Positions 44,199-57,796 of a stretch of 64,000 bases of DNA are shown in pieces (within the stretch, counting starts at the first letter, position 1; every line of letters starts with the position of its first letter). Under the pieces are notes generated by a model. It saw only the letters and a list, made by a program, of their open reading frames with translations, was not told the origin of the DNA and made no database searches. Origin of the DNA: Diplonema papillatum. Lineage: Eukaryota > Euglenozoa > Diplonemea > Diplonemida > Diplonemidae. The position numbers and the translations under genes were made by a program. The DNA is taken from NCBI GenBank assembly GCA_030068145.1, contig JAPJBO010000723.1:53130-117129 (forward strand), given 5' to 3'.

Positions 44199-47100
44199 GT
44201 CGCGGGGCGCCCCGGAGAAAGCCCGGTCGCTAGCAATCATCATCATCATCACCATCATCATCACCAATCAGCTAGCGATCAAGCCAGGGCAACCCGGGGC
44301 GCCGAACGCCCATCAAACAACTCAAGCGGACGATGCTCTTGGGCTGCGGATGCCACAAATGAGCCGACGCCAGCGGAAAGCGGCGATCGGCTACTAGACA
44401 AGGCAGCCGCGGTTTTCGGAGCAAGACGTGAGGCAGTGGAAAAGGACGGGAACTGTCAGTATCAGGCACTGATCCGCGGCGGCAGGCTGAACCTTACGGC
44501 TGCCGCCTTGCGACAGAAAGTCACACGACAACTCCGGACTAGCCCGCCTACGCCTTTTGTTCCTGAAACCCCAAAGTCCTTTGCTGACTACCTCTTCGAG
44601 GTCGCAGCTGACGGGGTCTATGGGGATCACTACACCCTCCAAGCGGCTGCAGAGGTGTTAAAAGCAAGCGTGTGGGTCCTGTCGACGCGGAACTTGACTC
44701 AGCTCAGGTGCGAAGGAAGGGCCGCAAGGGCAACCCGTGTCGTCGTCCTGACGTATCGGCCGGAGCATTACGATGCGCTGGCTCTGCCGCACAGGGTATT
44801 GCAGAGGATTGCGACGGAGGAAGGGGGCACGTCGACTATTCCGTTGCAGCAGCTCGAAGCAACAACAGTCGCGCGAGTCCCACGGGAGAGCCACAAATCC
44901 CGAGGGATGGTAACCCTTGCGACGACTAACCTCGGTTCGCTGAACTCGAGATGTCACAGCGTGGCAACGCTGCCGGCGGACATCATCGCGTTACAGGAAA
45001 CCCGGGCAGGGCCGGAAGTGAAAAGAACCAGCGAGTTCTACCTCGGGGCGTATGGCGTAAAGTGCCACTGGGGGGAGGACGTGCCGGTTGTCGTAGGAAC
45101 GAGCGGAATTGGACAGCGCGTGCCGGGAGGGACAGCAGTCACCACGAAAAGCAACATGGTAGCGACGGTAGCCCAACCCTCGAATGAGCTAGAGAGGAAT
45201 CTCTTCGGCAGCACTCGAGTCGCGCATGCGGTGGTAGCGACGGGAAATGCGCGTTCAACACTGCACGTAATTTCGGTATATGCGCACGTGGGGAGAGATT
45301 CCGAGGCGACGAGGCAGCGGGAAAAACTCATATCCGACGTGTTCGAGATGGCAGCGGGGCTGGGCCAAGTGCCCGTTGTCATTTTGGGGGATTTCAACAC
45401 CGAGACTGCAGATAGTCCAGCACTCGTGGCAGCCTGCGGACTCGGTGGATGGATTGATGCAGCGGAAGTCATGGCGCGAGCACGGTCACAAGTCGCCCCA
45501 GCTACCTGCTGGGCTGGAGAGGGCGGATCGCGCATCGACATGTGCTTTGTCAACCGAGTGGCGGCACCGGCACTAGTCGCGGTAAAGACCGCTGAGAAAG
45601 ACCAATACGACATCCCCACTCACTGCCCGGTGTTCGTCACCCTCAGTTTGGAAATGTTTACACAGCCGAGCCCTATCACCTGGATTCCGGCGCCTTTTCC
45701 GAGGAACCTGCCGCTGCTGTCATCGACGAAGAAGAAGGAAGTGCTTGAAGTAGCGCTACGGCAGAGGAAAGAGGTGGATGGGGTGTCTGGCTCATACCGG
45801 AACGCGACGGAAGTCGCTGAATCCTACCTGCTCGAGCTGCATAACGACCCCAGGCAGCCTGACGCGCTGCGGGGATGCAAAGGCAGAACGGCCGGGTTTC
45901 AACAGAGGATGAAGCAAGTATCGGCTCGGCAGGCTTGTTCGACGAGGGGGGCGCTCGACTGGTCAGCAAGGCAGCGCGATAAGGTCATCGGCCTGCTCCG
46001 AACCACCATCTTAGAGGCGCGGCGGAGACTCGAACATGGGTCGGTAGGGACCCGGACCTTCGCAGAGCAAAGAGCGCGAGAGGCCCTATTTAAAACGGCG
46101 GGGACGCAACCGCTGGGGTCCCGCCTGCGCCAAATAAATGGGAGCCCACTTGAGCTCGAGCAATTAATGGAAACCCTCATCGAGCTGGAAGGGACCCAGC
46201 GAGATGCCATTAACTCCCTTAAGCAGCAGCGGTGCCGCGCCTGGAAGGAGAAAATGCAAAGCGCATGGAACGGAGCAGGAAGAGGCGAGGTATACCGGTT
46301 TCTGGCGGGGAGCCGAAGTGGTCCGCTAGCCCTGCTCAGAAGGAAAGACGGGACGCTGACGGCCTGCAGCACCGAGATTGACGAAATGCTAAGGGGCGAC
46401 GACGCGTGGGGAGGGATCTTTTGCAGATATGCTGGGACCCCCGAACCAAGTTGGGATACCTTTAAAATCCACTACGCGCGATTCTTCCCTGCACGGCAAG
46501 CGATGCAACACAATCTCATCACGACATCGGACCTGAAGGCGGCACTGGCGAAGATGAAGAAAACGTCGTCACCCGGGCTCCATGGGTGGCGCGTCTACGA
46601 GCTGCAGCAGCTGCCGCCACAGGTCCTGGAACTCATGGCGGACGCAATGAACTGCGTGGAACGAGACGGGGAATGGCCGGCACCGCTGATGCACGCAATC
46701 ATCCATCTGCTTCCCAAACCGGAGAGCACCGGAGACCCGTTGTCGCAGCGCCCAATAACGATAACCCCGGTATTATACAGAATATGGGCCTCGATACGGG
46801 CGCGGGATGCATTGGAGTGGATGGACGCCATAGCGCCCAGTGGGCTCCACGGGTGCCGGAAGAAACACGGAACTGACGACCTCATCTGGCACCTTGCCGC
46901 ACTAATTGAGGAAGCACAGATAACGGGACAGCCGCTATACGGCCTAGCGCTGGACTTCCAAAAGTGCTTTGACTCGGTGCCTGCGGAAATAGCATTCAAA
47001 CTCGCCGAAGAGCTGGGGTTCCATCCGACTGTCCTCCGAACTTTGCGAGCCGCGTATGCCAACATGCAGCGTCACTTCCGTGTTGGAAACACAATTGGGG

Positions 47101-48257
47101 AAGGTTTCATACCCACGAATGGGATCATGCAAGGGTGTCCAATCAGCGTGGTGCTCATAAACGTGCTGATCAGCGTTTGGATGAGACACATCGCTGAGCT
47201 TGACGCAGCGATTCCATTGTCTTACGTGGACGATCTCTACGCATTGCTGAAGAGCTGCGCAAACCTGAAGGAGGCGGTACAACGTTCAAGCGAGTTCGCC
47301 GGGCTAACGGGAATGCGAGTGTGCGCGCAGAAGAAGTCCTTTTGCTTCACCACAGCACAGGGTGCATTGGAGCCAGTGCAATACACCGAGCTTGATAGGG
47401 CGTTGCAACCGGCAGCGCCACCGGTGACGCTCGCCAGACGGGTTGAGTTCGACGCATTGGGGGTGATGCTGTCCACAAAACCCCAGTCACCAAGCAGAAA
47501 ACTCACCCTCTCGAGCAGAATCACACAGCGTAATGCAGAAGCAGAAGCGGTCCTAAGAAGAGCCGCCCTCCTTCCGCTACCCGCGCAGGCCAAAGATCTA
47601 GCAGTCAGCATGGCAGCCGGGGCGAAGCGGTACTATGGTGCAGTTGTGACGACCATCGGAAGGACAGACGCTGCGCGTTTGAGAAGGCTGTTCACTGCGG
47701 CGGTATGGACAGGCGGCCCCCGCCGTGCCCAAGAAGCTGTACTGCACATCCTTCACCACGGACACAGGCTAGATCCAATCGTAGTTCCCCAATACCGAAG
47801 GATCACGACGTGGGCGGAGCAGACCCAAAAATGGGATCATGTCCGGAGGCTGGCGCAAGTGGCGTGGCAGCGAGATGCTGCGCTCGCACAGGTGCGGGGG
47901 CCGTTCGCCTTTTTCAAGGACGCACTGGTGGACATAGGTTGGCGGTGGACGGCGCCAACGACGGTCACGTACGAGAACGATGCCGGAGAGACGGTGACCC
48001 ACGATGCAGCGTCAATGGGCAACACAAAGCTTCTGCAGCATGACGTTCGCCAAGCGCTGCGCCTGCGGGAGATGAAGAAGCTAGCGACAAGAAGGCCGGC
48101 GGACTTCGACGGAGCCCAACACGGCATCGACACGCGGGCCACGAGGCACCTTCTTGAGACGCAGGAAACGCCACTGACCGCTTATCAAGCAGGAATGCTG
48201 AGAACAGTAATTGCGGGGGCAACACCGGCCACAGGGCGAACCGGTCTCGAGGCCCAT

Positions 48258-48571
<314 letters not shown>

Positions 48572-48574
48572 TGT

Positions 48575-49258
48575 GTACAGAGTAAGAACCAACGCAGTAT
48601 TGTCGTGCGATTCTTTGTTACTCATCGGCCCGGATCAGGGGCGTTCAAAGGGAACCTGTCAGATATAACAAACGAACGATGACGTGGGTAGTGTGGCAAC
48701 GATGCCCAGCAGTAGAAGTGCGCCGGTTTCAACACGCCGCCGCCAATTCCTGTGTCCTGAATCCAGCCACCCTCTTTGGCTGGCGGGTTCTTTTTCTCTC
48801 CCGGTTGTGGCGAGGAGAAGAAAACGAAAGTTCGCTTGGCACTCCGGGGTCTTAAAGTCTCCGGGTGACCTTGGGCGATATGGGAAGATATCCTTTGTGC
48901 ACTGCGTGTTCTGAAGGGTGGTTATACGAGGTAAGAACTTTTGTTGGCACGCGTACGAGTGACCAGTTGTCGTCGTCATCATGCAGCTGGACTTCGTCGC
49001 CGGAAAAGATGTATCCAATTTATCAGCAGCATCTCACCCTTTCTACTTCTCCCCGGAAGAAAGCACAGAGGAAACGAAAAAAAAAAGGGACCTTGCGATC
49101 GTCGGTTCAGCACCAGGCAAGGGCCTTCTTTCCGTAGACAGGAATCATCTGTTTATGATCGGACAAAGAGGCAGCTTTGCCTGCGGCAGTGTCACGCAGC
49201 TCGTTTTTTTATGGATCCCCTCTTTTCGTTGACGCCTCGCATGTAAATACGCGTTGAG
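48575..49258. other. Non-coding interval with repeat fragments
   Basis: Holds an inverted 52-nt element (48824-48870) and family F copy 2 (about 48930-49040, ATCATGCAGCTGGACTTCGT). No gene supported. Confidence 0.5.
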
Positions 49259-50060
49259 AGAAGCAGGCTCAAGCAGCCGGAACCTCGATCTCGTACGCTA
49301 GCAGCACTAACTACATCCGGTACCAGCGGAACGTTGTGCTCGTGTGGGAAGAAGGCAGACATACGTGGCAGAGCAGATTCAAGCAACGGGAGCACAGATC
49401 TCGTACGCTAGCAGCACTAACTAGGTGCGGAGCCATAACCCTGTGTTTGCGTAGGAAGAATACAGAAGTACGTGTTAGCGCAGACTCAAGCAACCGGTGG
49501 ATGGATCTCGTACACTAGCAGCACTTACTACATCTGGAACCAGAACGTTGTGCTCGTGTGGAAGAAGGCAGACATACGTGGCAGAGCAGATTCAAGCAAC
49601 GGGAGCACAGATCTCGTACGCTAGCAGCACTAACTAGGTGCGGAGCCATAACCCTGTGTTTGCGTAGGAAGAATACAGAAGTACGTGTTAGCGCAGACTC
49701 AAGCAACCGGTGGATGGATCTCGTACACTAGCAGCACTTACTACATCTGGAACCAGAACGTTGTGCTCGTGTGGAAGAAGGCAGACATACGTGGCAGAGC
49801 AGATTCAAGCAACGGGAGCACAGATCTCGTACGCTAGCAGCACTAACTAGGTGCAGAGCCATAACCCTGTGTTTGCGTAGGAAGAAGATAGAAGTACGTG
49901 TTAGAGCAGACTCAAACAACGGGAGCATGGATCTCGTACACTAGCAGCACTAACCAAGTGCGGAGCCATAACCCTGTGTTTGTGTAGGAAGAAGACAGAA
50001 GTACGTACTCAAGCAACGGGTGTACGGATCTCGTACGCTAGCAGCACTAGCTGCCGTGTG
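49259..50060 (+). repeat. ~106/213-bp higher-order tandem array
   Basis: A ~106-bp subunit (GATCTCGTACGCTAGCAGCA, GTGCGGAGCCATAACCCTGT, GTAGGAAGAATACAGAAGTA) alternates with a diverged partner (CATCTGGAACCAGAACGTTG, GCAGACATACGTGGCAGAGC). This gives a 213-bp higher-order unit (starts near 49421, 49634 and 49847). A diverged subunit recurs at about 50255-50340. Confidence 0.9.
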
Positions 50061-50362
50061 GCAGGGAGTGGAGACGAGGGGATACAAGACGAAGGGGAAG
50101 CGCGAAGCGACCAGCCCGGACGGACCAGCAAGACGCAAGACCAGGCACCAAGAGAAGGAGGGGGACGCGACCCAGAGACCCGGGCTCAGTTGCCTGGAAC
50201 TAGTGTGATGGACCTTTCTTCGGAGGGGCTCACGCACTCAAAGTTTGACTTACACGCACGCTAACAGCACAAACTAAAGTCGGAACCAGAACGCTGTGCT
50301 TGCGTGGGAAAGAGTCCGAATTCGAGAGTTCGGACAGTGCGCTCCAGAGGAACGACACGTCA

Positions 50363-50649
50363 GAAGAAGAAATCGAAAAAGAAAAAGGCCGCTCCTGGTC
50401 CAGGAACGTGACGGTCAACCACAGCTTGCAAAGCTTGAGTCGGAGGCAGCACAGTGCCACAACCCCGTCCGCTCTGCCCCATGGCTGACCGTCTTGACGA
50501 GCTTGTGTTCAGCGCAAACGCCAAGCCCCAAAGGTGCGCCACGCCTTGATGCTTTAGTTTGGGAAATCGGTAGCCACTTGACCCGTAGGCCCGTGGCAGT
50601 ACCGCCGAACACGTGAAGCTTGGCTCCCGTGTAGCAGGCTTTCCCTGGT
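50363..50649 (-). mobile_element. SINE-like retroposon, copy 3
   Basis: Third copy of the family at 12144 and 16236. Perfect 11-bp flanking duplication ACGACACGTCA (50352-50362 and 50650-50660). Minus orientation, with the TTTTTC-type tail at the low-coordinate end. It has lost a few bases (CTCTG) near 50597. Confidence 0.88.
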
Positions 50650-50660
50650 ACGACACGTCA

Positions 50661-51220
50661 AAGAAAACGATCCACGTTTGCTGTTGTGACCAAGATGTGT
50701 TACGAGACCTTCCGCTGGGGGGGACATCCTGAAGGGATTGCACAGCGATACCAAGCCGAGGCCGACGCGTCTGTAGCTGCTCTTCCAGGGCACGATCGAT
50801 CAGAAAGCACGACGTGCAAGAAGTGTACAACGTAGCAGGAATCATCGATTTCACAATCTCGATGCACGCCGTTTCTAGCGTTTATTTGTGGATTCTTTAC
50901 GGTTCGGTCACCCCTATTCATCACGTTCGAGCTGCTGGCCTGCTTTCTTTGTGGCGGTTTGTCATAACTCGTCCCAGGGGCCCCTGGTTTCTCGTTTGTA
51001 TGGAGTCATAAAACTCTTGAGTTTGACTCTGGGTTTCCCCAGGAGGCTTGTTATCTGCACCCTGGTCCCTGGGCAAACCCATTCCACTCGGTCCGTAAAG
51101 GGCTTAACCTTCCGGACGAACTACCACTGTAGTGGTAGGTAATTCAAGAAAGTTCGCGGGTGCCATGTTCGCGGGCCACGTACCTGCTCGTTTCAGATAG
51201 CACCCTGTTCCCGCGGTTCT
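50661..51220. other. Non-coding interval
   Basis: No gene supported on either strand. Confidence 0.4.
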
Positions 51221-51224
51221 GCAC

Positions 51225-51500
51225 TTGTTCCTGCGCTTCTGACCACGGTCCAGTCCTCCTGAACACCGCTCCTGACCGCGGTTCAGCACTTGTTCCTGTG
51301 CTTCTGACCACGGTCCAGTCCTCCTGAACACCGCTCCTGACCGCGGTTCAGCACTTGTTCCTGTGCTTCTGACCACGGTTCAGTCCTCCTGAACACCGCT
51401 CCTGACCGCGGTTCAGCACCTGTTCCTGTGCTTCTGACCACGGTCCAGTCCTCCTGAACACCGCTCCTGACGGCGTTCCTGCCCTTCTGGTCATGCTCCT
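51225..51500 (+). repeat. 65-bp tandem array, about 4 copies
   Basis: Units start at 51239, 51304, 51369 and 51434. Each contains CTGACCACGGTCCAG and CTGACCGCGGTTCAG, which are related half-units, so the 65-mer is itself an old dimer. Confidence 0.92.
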
Positions 51501-51542
51501 CGGTTCCTAACCTATCAGGTGTGACCGTGTGTGTGTGTGTGT

Positions 51543-53194
51543 TGCGGACCCGTTTTAACGTGGTGCCTTCCTGTGCGAGAGACGTCCACGCTTCTTCCGG
51601 TTTCACGTTACTGCAGATGCTCCCCCAGGCTGTGCGTGGGGGTCTGTGTCTTTCTGTGGGTGATGCCTTTGGCAGCAATGCACGATCTCCAGGCCGCCCG
51701 CTGTGCAATCACCGCAGCGTCCCAATCTGTGGGCAGGGCAGAAGAGCATTCGTGGTCGCAGGCCGTCCCCCTCACGGTGGTGCTGTTTGAACCGGCAACA
51801 GGTTTCCGCCGGCAAACACTTCTTTGTACAGTCCTTGCAGCGTGGTTTCCGGTGTTGCACACATATTTCTCCAGGGCGGGATGTGTTCACCGCGTCTTCC
51901 GGTGCCTTCTTGGGTGGTGACCCTCTGCGAGGTCCAGCGCCTGTTACTCTCTCTACCATCTCCACTCTCTGTTTCCAGTTAGTCTTTCCTTGTTCCCATC
52001 CTGCAGGGTAGGCTTTCTCCGGCAGATAGGTTGCCGCCCACGTCAGGTGCTGCGGGTACAAGTTGGTCTCCGCCTGCGCTGTGCCCATCTTCTGCACATG
52101 TTCCCGTATGCCTAGGATCACCTCGTCCGTCTCATCCGAAAGTTGCGCCCGCCGCGACGCTCCCCTTACAACTGATCCTCCGACGGCAGTTAAGATCGTT
52201 GTTGTTGCTTCGTGGCCACTGAACCACTGTCGTCCAGTTACCTTCTTGAATGCTGAGCCTAACTCAATTAGGCTCATCGCTTTTCCGAGTGCGGAGGCAC
52301 GGAAGGACTGCAGCTCCGCTTCCTGCTGCTCCCGCGTTGGTCGTTGGCCTTGCACGAGGTCCATTGCCGCGTTGCTCAGAGCATCCGCATCGGTGTTTTG
52401 CTCGCGCTTCACGTGTTCTACCCGCAGGGAAAGCCGCTGTCGCAGGGCCACTATTTTTGCCACCGCTCGCGTCAGCAATGGCTTCAAGTCTTCTGAACAC
52501 GCCAATTGCCGCGTGGTTTGCCCGACTACCAGCGCCGAGTCTCCGCGAATTACACACTGCGCTCCTTCCGTTCCTTCAGCATCCTCCAGGAGCTGCAGCC
52601 CCGCGAGAAATCCCTCGTACTCGGCCACGTTGTTACTGCGCACGTTTGGCAGCGGGAGCACTATTTGTGCGTACTTGACGCCCTCCTTGTACAGTACCGC
52701 TCCTGCGCCCGCCACGGCAAAGGCAGTCCCGTTGGCCCTCGCTCCTCCGTCAAAGTAGATTGCAACATCGCAACTAGCTGCGGCGTCTTCTGGCAGAGTC
52801 TGTCGTGCTGTTGTGGCCTTCTTCGTGTGTTGTGGCACCGCCGTGTAGTATCTACTTTTGAGCGTTGGGAGGCGGCGTCCGGTGCGCAACTCGAAGTCCA
52901 CCGCCAACTCCACAAAGCTTACCCCGAGTTCGTGCCCCGGCGGCGCCCATTTCAATTCCCTCAGCCAATCCGTGAACGCCATCCACATCTCCGGGCCGTA
53001 CTTCCACTGGGTGAGTACTGCCGAAGGCGCAACGTCCGGCACAGCCAGTTTGTGTGGTTCTGCTGGTTTCCATCGTCGCGGATACTCAAGCGTTCGGTGG
53101 TGCCGTGTAGACCTGTCCAGCATGTCATCTGCCCCTTGACGTGCAGACAGCACCTCCACGAAGTAAAAGTGCAGTTTCTCAAGCAGCTGAAGCC

Positions 53195-53198
<4 letters not shown>
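51543..53198 (-). mobile_element. 5'-truncated LINE between TG microsatellites
   Basis: The minus-strand 3' end (GGCACCACGTTAAAACGGGT, CCGCAA) abuts a TG tract (about 51523-51542). The 5' truncation point at about 53198 abuts a second TG tract (53199-53229). Protein homology to the 41.3-43.1 kb LINE continues right up to that tract. The element is a different, well-diverged subfamily. Confidence 0.82.
51603..53198 (-). CDS. LINE ORF2 C-terminus: RNase H plus Cys/His module, intact frame
   Basis: The frame is open from the truncation point (about 53198) to the stop at 51603; there is no true start because the 5' part is missing, and a GTG lies at 53159. Numbered from that GTG, the RNase H acidic residues are D137 (YFDGG), E180 (NNVAE), D207 (RGDSAL) and D259 (DADALSN), with H249 (VEHVKREQN). 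The active site is complete. A ~130-residue region follows, then two Cys/His units: C-x2-H-x4-C-x2-C...CC-x4-HH and C-x2-H-x4-C-x2-C...CC-x2-HH, before the shared end QPGGASAVT. RNase H would degrade template RNA during reverse transcription. The Cys/His units are inferred to bind zinc and possibly nucleic acid. Confidence 0.82.
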
Positions 53199-53971
<773 letters not shown>

Positions 53972-54380
53972 GCAGGGTGGCCGCAGAGCGCGCGTGGGCC
54001 TCCTTTTCCCTTCTTTTTTTAGCCCTCTTTTTTCCCTTTTCGTTGTCTCATTTTTATCCTTGCGCGCTTCTTTTCCTTTCGTCAGGCGAACCCCAGGCAG
54101 ACGATTGCATGCGAACACCTGCATTACAGAACGAGTGAGTAGCAGGCGGTGGGGCGGCAGAAAGACGAGACAGACGAACCCTGTATCATGGAGGCAACTA
54201 AAAAGTATTGCTCTTGTTTGCAACTGAACAGACCTTGGTGAAAACCTGCACTAGATACTCTACGTGCTAGTTGACTGCTCTGTGAATAGCAAGATGATAG
54301 ACGTTTACAAGTGAAAATCTGAGTCACAGAACACGTGAGAAACAGGTGATAGGGACGAGATACGTGATACGCAACCTCCT
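53972..54380. other. Non-coding interval
   Basis: T-rich 3' flank of ubiquitin copy 4 (candidate 3' UTR); nothing else recognised. Confidence 0.4.
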
Positions 54381-54387
54381 GTACATC

Positions 54388-54745
54388 ACAGTGTACGGAA
54401 GTAGCCAGGTAGCTGTATCACAGTGTACGGAAGTAGCCAGGTAGCTGTATCACAGTGCACGGAAGTAGCCAGGTAGCTGTATCACAGTGCACGGAAGTAG
54501 CCAGGTAGCTGTATCACAGTGCACGGAAGTAGCCAGGTAGCTGTATCACAATGCACGGAAATAGCCAGGTAGCTGCATCACAGTGCACGGAAGTAGCCAG
54601 GTAGCTGTATCACAGTGCACGGAAGTAGCCAGGTAGCTGCATCACAGTGCACGGAAGTAGCCAGGTAGCTGTATCACAATGCACGGAAATAGCCAGGTAG
54701 CTGTATCACAGTGCACGGAAGTAGCCAGGTAGCTGTATGACAGTG
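54388..54745 (+). repeat. 32-bp tandem array, about 11 copies
   Basis: Unit GGAAGTAGCCAGGTAGCTGT plus ATCACAGTGCAC, with few substitutions. Confidence 0.93.
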
Positions 54746-54929
54746 GCCAGTTAGCAACGATGTAGCTGATTGCTCTGCAAGTGAACTCCAAGGAGGAAGG
54801 CAGTAGCCAGTAGGTAGACCGCAAGTGAAAACCTGCCGCACAGAGCAAGACAAGGGCGCAGCAGCAAGTGAGTAAGACCCGAAAAGGACACCAGAATGAC
54901 CCAGCATGACATGGGCGCGGGATTCACCT

Positions 54930-55412
54930 AGATTCTTGTGTCATCGGCACCTGTTCGCAGCTATCTAGCCGCGGTCAAAGCACGGGTGTCGGCCGGCGAT
55001 GCTGCGACTGTTCGCTGACCGCAGAAGGATCGTCCTGTGCTGGTGGTGCCGTCCGGCGAACAGCAGTCGGTTCCGTACATGCGGGGGGCCTCGTTGTCTC
55101 GGTTCCGGTGCCGCTTTCTGCTTCGCGGTGACATGCCGCACCCTTTGACTTGTTTTATGTGTTCTCGGAGTTGTCAGCGCGGTAGCGATGACAGCGAGAA
55201 CACATATAGGTGGGAGGGGAGAGGCCCTGGGACTGCCAAGGCGTGACAACCCCGCCCCTGTCCCTCCCAGGGAGCTACCCCCGAAACTAGCCCGGCCCAC
55301 CTGACGGTGGAGGTCCACACCCTTTCTTAGATTCTTGTGTCTCCGGCATCTGTTCGCAGCTATCTAGCCGCGGTCAGAGCTCGGGTGTCGGTCGGCGATG
55401 CTGCGGCTGTTC
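54930..55412 (+). repeat. ~84-bp direct repeats bracketing 315 bp
   Basis: GATTCTTGTGTCATCGGCAC...GGTGTCGGCCGGCGATGCTG (54930-55015) recurs with a few changes at 55329-55412. The enclosed segment has TGCCGCACCCTTTGACTTGT and no gene. Confidence 0.8.
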
Positions 55413-55543
55413 CATGAGGATACGGAGAACCTATGGAGCCGTTTATTCCGTTTCACTGTTGCCTATCTTCCCCGGAGCAAAAAGCAGCGCGTACGTTCAA
55501 CTTGCATTTGCCCAGGATCTCTCAAAAAAGACCCCAACTGAAG

Positions 55544-57796
55544 ATGCCATCTCCGTATGCTAGGCAGGCGTGTGCAGTTGTGTTCGTGCTGTCACTTGCG
55601 CTCCGTGTGTCGGCGCAGACATACGGATCGTCGGGATGTCGGTATTTTAAGGATGCCGAGCACTTGGCGATGCTGGCCTTGCATGTTGCGAACTGCGAGA
55701 CTGGAAATGCCCTGCAGGGGTTCCACTTGGGGGAGAATGGCTGCGGGTCCGAAAAAATGCGATTTGAAACGTTCTGCGCACCGTCCAACCTGGCAGACTG
55801 CACAACTGAGGACACGCCGACAGTGACAATGCCTAGTGGCCCCAGCCTGCTCTCGCCTCTGGTGAACTTCCATCCAGACTGTGGTTCCGGGCGTGCGATG
55901 ACGGAATGGAAGCTGGGCCACAGTAGTGCCGACTCCCAGAGTCAGTTTGGCGTGTCTTACAAATGCTGCACTGATCAGGATGACGTCACCCGTACGTCAA
56001 GGACGCTCGAAACAGGATGTCACACCTTGACATCCGTGCCTCATCTTGCCCTCTTCGAGGTAAACTGCGGCCAGGATACCCTTTTGCAGGGGTTCCAGGT
56101 CAAAAAGTGCGACTCTTCAACGTCGCGCATCGAATACACCTGCTCTGTTGCACCCACTTTAGCGCCGCTAACTGAAGCACCACCCACGCCAGCACCTCTT
56201 ACTGAAGCACCACCTACTTCAGCACCTCTTACTGAAGCACCACCTACTTCAGCACCTCTTACTGAAGCACCGCCTACTTCAGCACCTCTTACTGAAGCAC
56301 CACCTACTTCAGCACCTCTTACTGAAGCACCGCCTACTTCAGCACCTCTTACGGAAGCACCACCTACTTCAGCACCTCTTACTGAAGCACCGCCTACTTC
56401 AGCACCTCTTACTGAAGCACCACCCACGTCAGCACCTCTTACTGAAGCACCACCTACTTCAGCACCTCTTACTGAAGCACCACCTACTTCAGCACCTCTT
56501 ACTGAAGCACCGCCCACTTCAGCGCCTCTTACGGAAGCACCACCTACTTCAGCACCTCTTACGGAAGCACCACCTACTTCAGCACCTCTTACTGAAGCAC
56601 CGCCCACTTCAGCGCCTCTTACTGAAGCACCACCTACTTCAGCACCTCTTACTGAAGCACCACCCACTTCAGCACCTCTTACGGCAGCACCACCTACTTC
56701 AGCACCTCTTACTGAAGCACCGCCCACTTCAGCGCCTCTTACTGAAGCACCACCTACTTCAGCACCTCTTACGGAAGCACCACCTACTTCAGCACCTCTT
56801 ACGGAAGCACCACCTACTTCAGCACCTCTTACTGAAGCACCGCCCACTTCAGCGCCTCTTACTGAAGCACCACCTACTTCAGCACCTCTTACGGAAGCAC
56901 CACCTACTTCAGCACCTCTTACTGAAGCACCGCCCACTTCAGCACCTCTTACTGAAGCACCGCCCACTTCAGCGCCTCTTACTGAAGCACCGCCCACTTC
57001 AGCGCCTCTTACTGAAGCACCACCTACTTCAGCACCTCTTACTGAAGCACCACCTACTTCAGCACCTCTTACTGAAGCACCACCCACTTCAGCACCTCTT
57101 ACGGCAGCACCACCTACTTCAGCACCTCTTACTGAAGCACCGCCCACGTCAGCGCCTCTTACTGAAGCACCACCTAGTCCAGCACCTCCTACTCAAGCAC
57201 CACCCACTCCAGCACCTCTTACTGAAGCACCACCAACGCAGGCACCCGACCAAAACGCACCTGTGGGAAGAATCCTCTCTGTCTCGTTCAACGACGGTTT
57301 CGTGCTGAGCGTCACCTTCTTTCTTGCAATTGAGCAGAACGTGAAGCCGTTGTTACAAGAGGTGCTCGGGGGCAATGCCGATCTGATCTCAGTTTGTGTC
57401 GAGACCAGCATTTGCGTAACAGCGGACAAAGTAGCGGAACTGATAGAAACTACAAGAAATATTTTAGAAACTGCGAAGCACATGGCGAGAACTGCAAACG
57501 TTCTGGTCGAAGGTGAGTTTGTGACTACCTGGATGACGACGACCGTGATGTCTGATGCCGAAGTGATCGATGCTGTGCAGTCGAACGATGCCTTGGCCGC
57601 AGCTGTGTCGCCGAGTGCCTCTATTGTCAGTGCTTGGTTTCCAGGCGGAGGCGACATCAGCGAAGACAACGATGACCTCCCCAGTGGACTCATCGCTTAC
57701 ATCACAATTGGGTGCCTGTTGTTTGTGAGCTCCGTGATTGCAACCCTGGCCTTTTTCAACCTCCGCAAGAAGCCGACCAACGCGCCCGAGAACTAA
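55544..57796 (+). CDS. Mucin-like type I membrane protein
   Basis: 750 residues from the ATG at 55544, chosen because it starts a typical signal peptide (MPSPYARQACAVVFVLSLAL, cleavage after VSA). An ATG at 55433 would add 37 non-signal residues. Residues about 27-202 hold three Cys-rich modules sharing L-x-V/F-x-C-G...L-x-G/W-F...Y-x-C, with conserved Cys. About 203-565 is ~35 tandem copies of a 10-residue APPTSAPLTE unit (30-bp DNA repeat), a likely O-glycosylated stalk. About 566-710 is a non-repetitive domain of alpha/beta composition. A transmembrane helix (about 716-738, SGLIAYITIGCLLFVSSVIA) and a short basic tail end the protein. No family recognised. A cell-surface adhesin or receptor role is inferred. 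Single exon, intact. Confidence 0.8.
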   Translation: MPSPYARQACAVVFVLSLALRVSAQTYGSSGCRYFKDAEHLAMLALHVANCETGNALQGFHLGENGCGSEKMRFETFCAPSNLADCTTEDTPTVTMPSGPSLLSPLVNFHPDCGSGRAMTEWKLGHSSADSQSQFGVSYKCCTDQDDVTRTSRTLETGCHTLTSVPHLALFEVNCGQDTLLQGFQVKKCDSSTSRIEYTCSVAPTLAPLTEAPPTPAPLTEAPPTSAPLTEAPPTSAPLTEAPPTSAPLTEAPPTSAPLTEAPPTSAPLTEAPPTSAPLTEAPPTSAPLTEAPPTSAPLTEAPPTSAPLTEAPPTSAPLTEAPPTSAPLTEAPPTSAPLTEAPPTSAPLTEAPPTSAPLTEAPPTSAPLTEAPPTSAPLTAAPPTSAPLTEAPPTSAPLTEAPPTSAPLTEAPPTSAPLTEAPPTSAPLTEAPPTSAPLTEAPPTSAPLTEAPPTSAPLTEAPPTSAPLTEAPPTSAPLTEAPPTSAPLTEAPPTSAPLTEAPPTSAPLTEAPPTSAPLTAAPPTSAPLTEAPPTSAPLTEAPPSPAPPTQAPPTPAPLTEAPPTQAPDQNAPVGRILSVSFNDGFVLSVTFFLAIEQNVKPLLQEVLGGNADLISVCVETSICVTADKVAELIETTRNILETAKHMARTANVLVEGEFVTTWMTTTVMSDAEVIDAVQSNDALAAAVSPSASIVSAWFPGGGDISEDNDDLPSGLIAYITIGCLLFVSSVIATLAFFNLRKKPTNAPEN

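Noticed and set aside
56041..57147. 368-codon antisense ORF with Gly/Ala/Val repeats
   Set aside because: Mirror of the in-phase 30-bp coding minisatellite in the membrane-protein gene.
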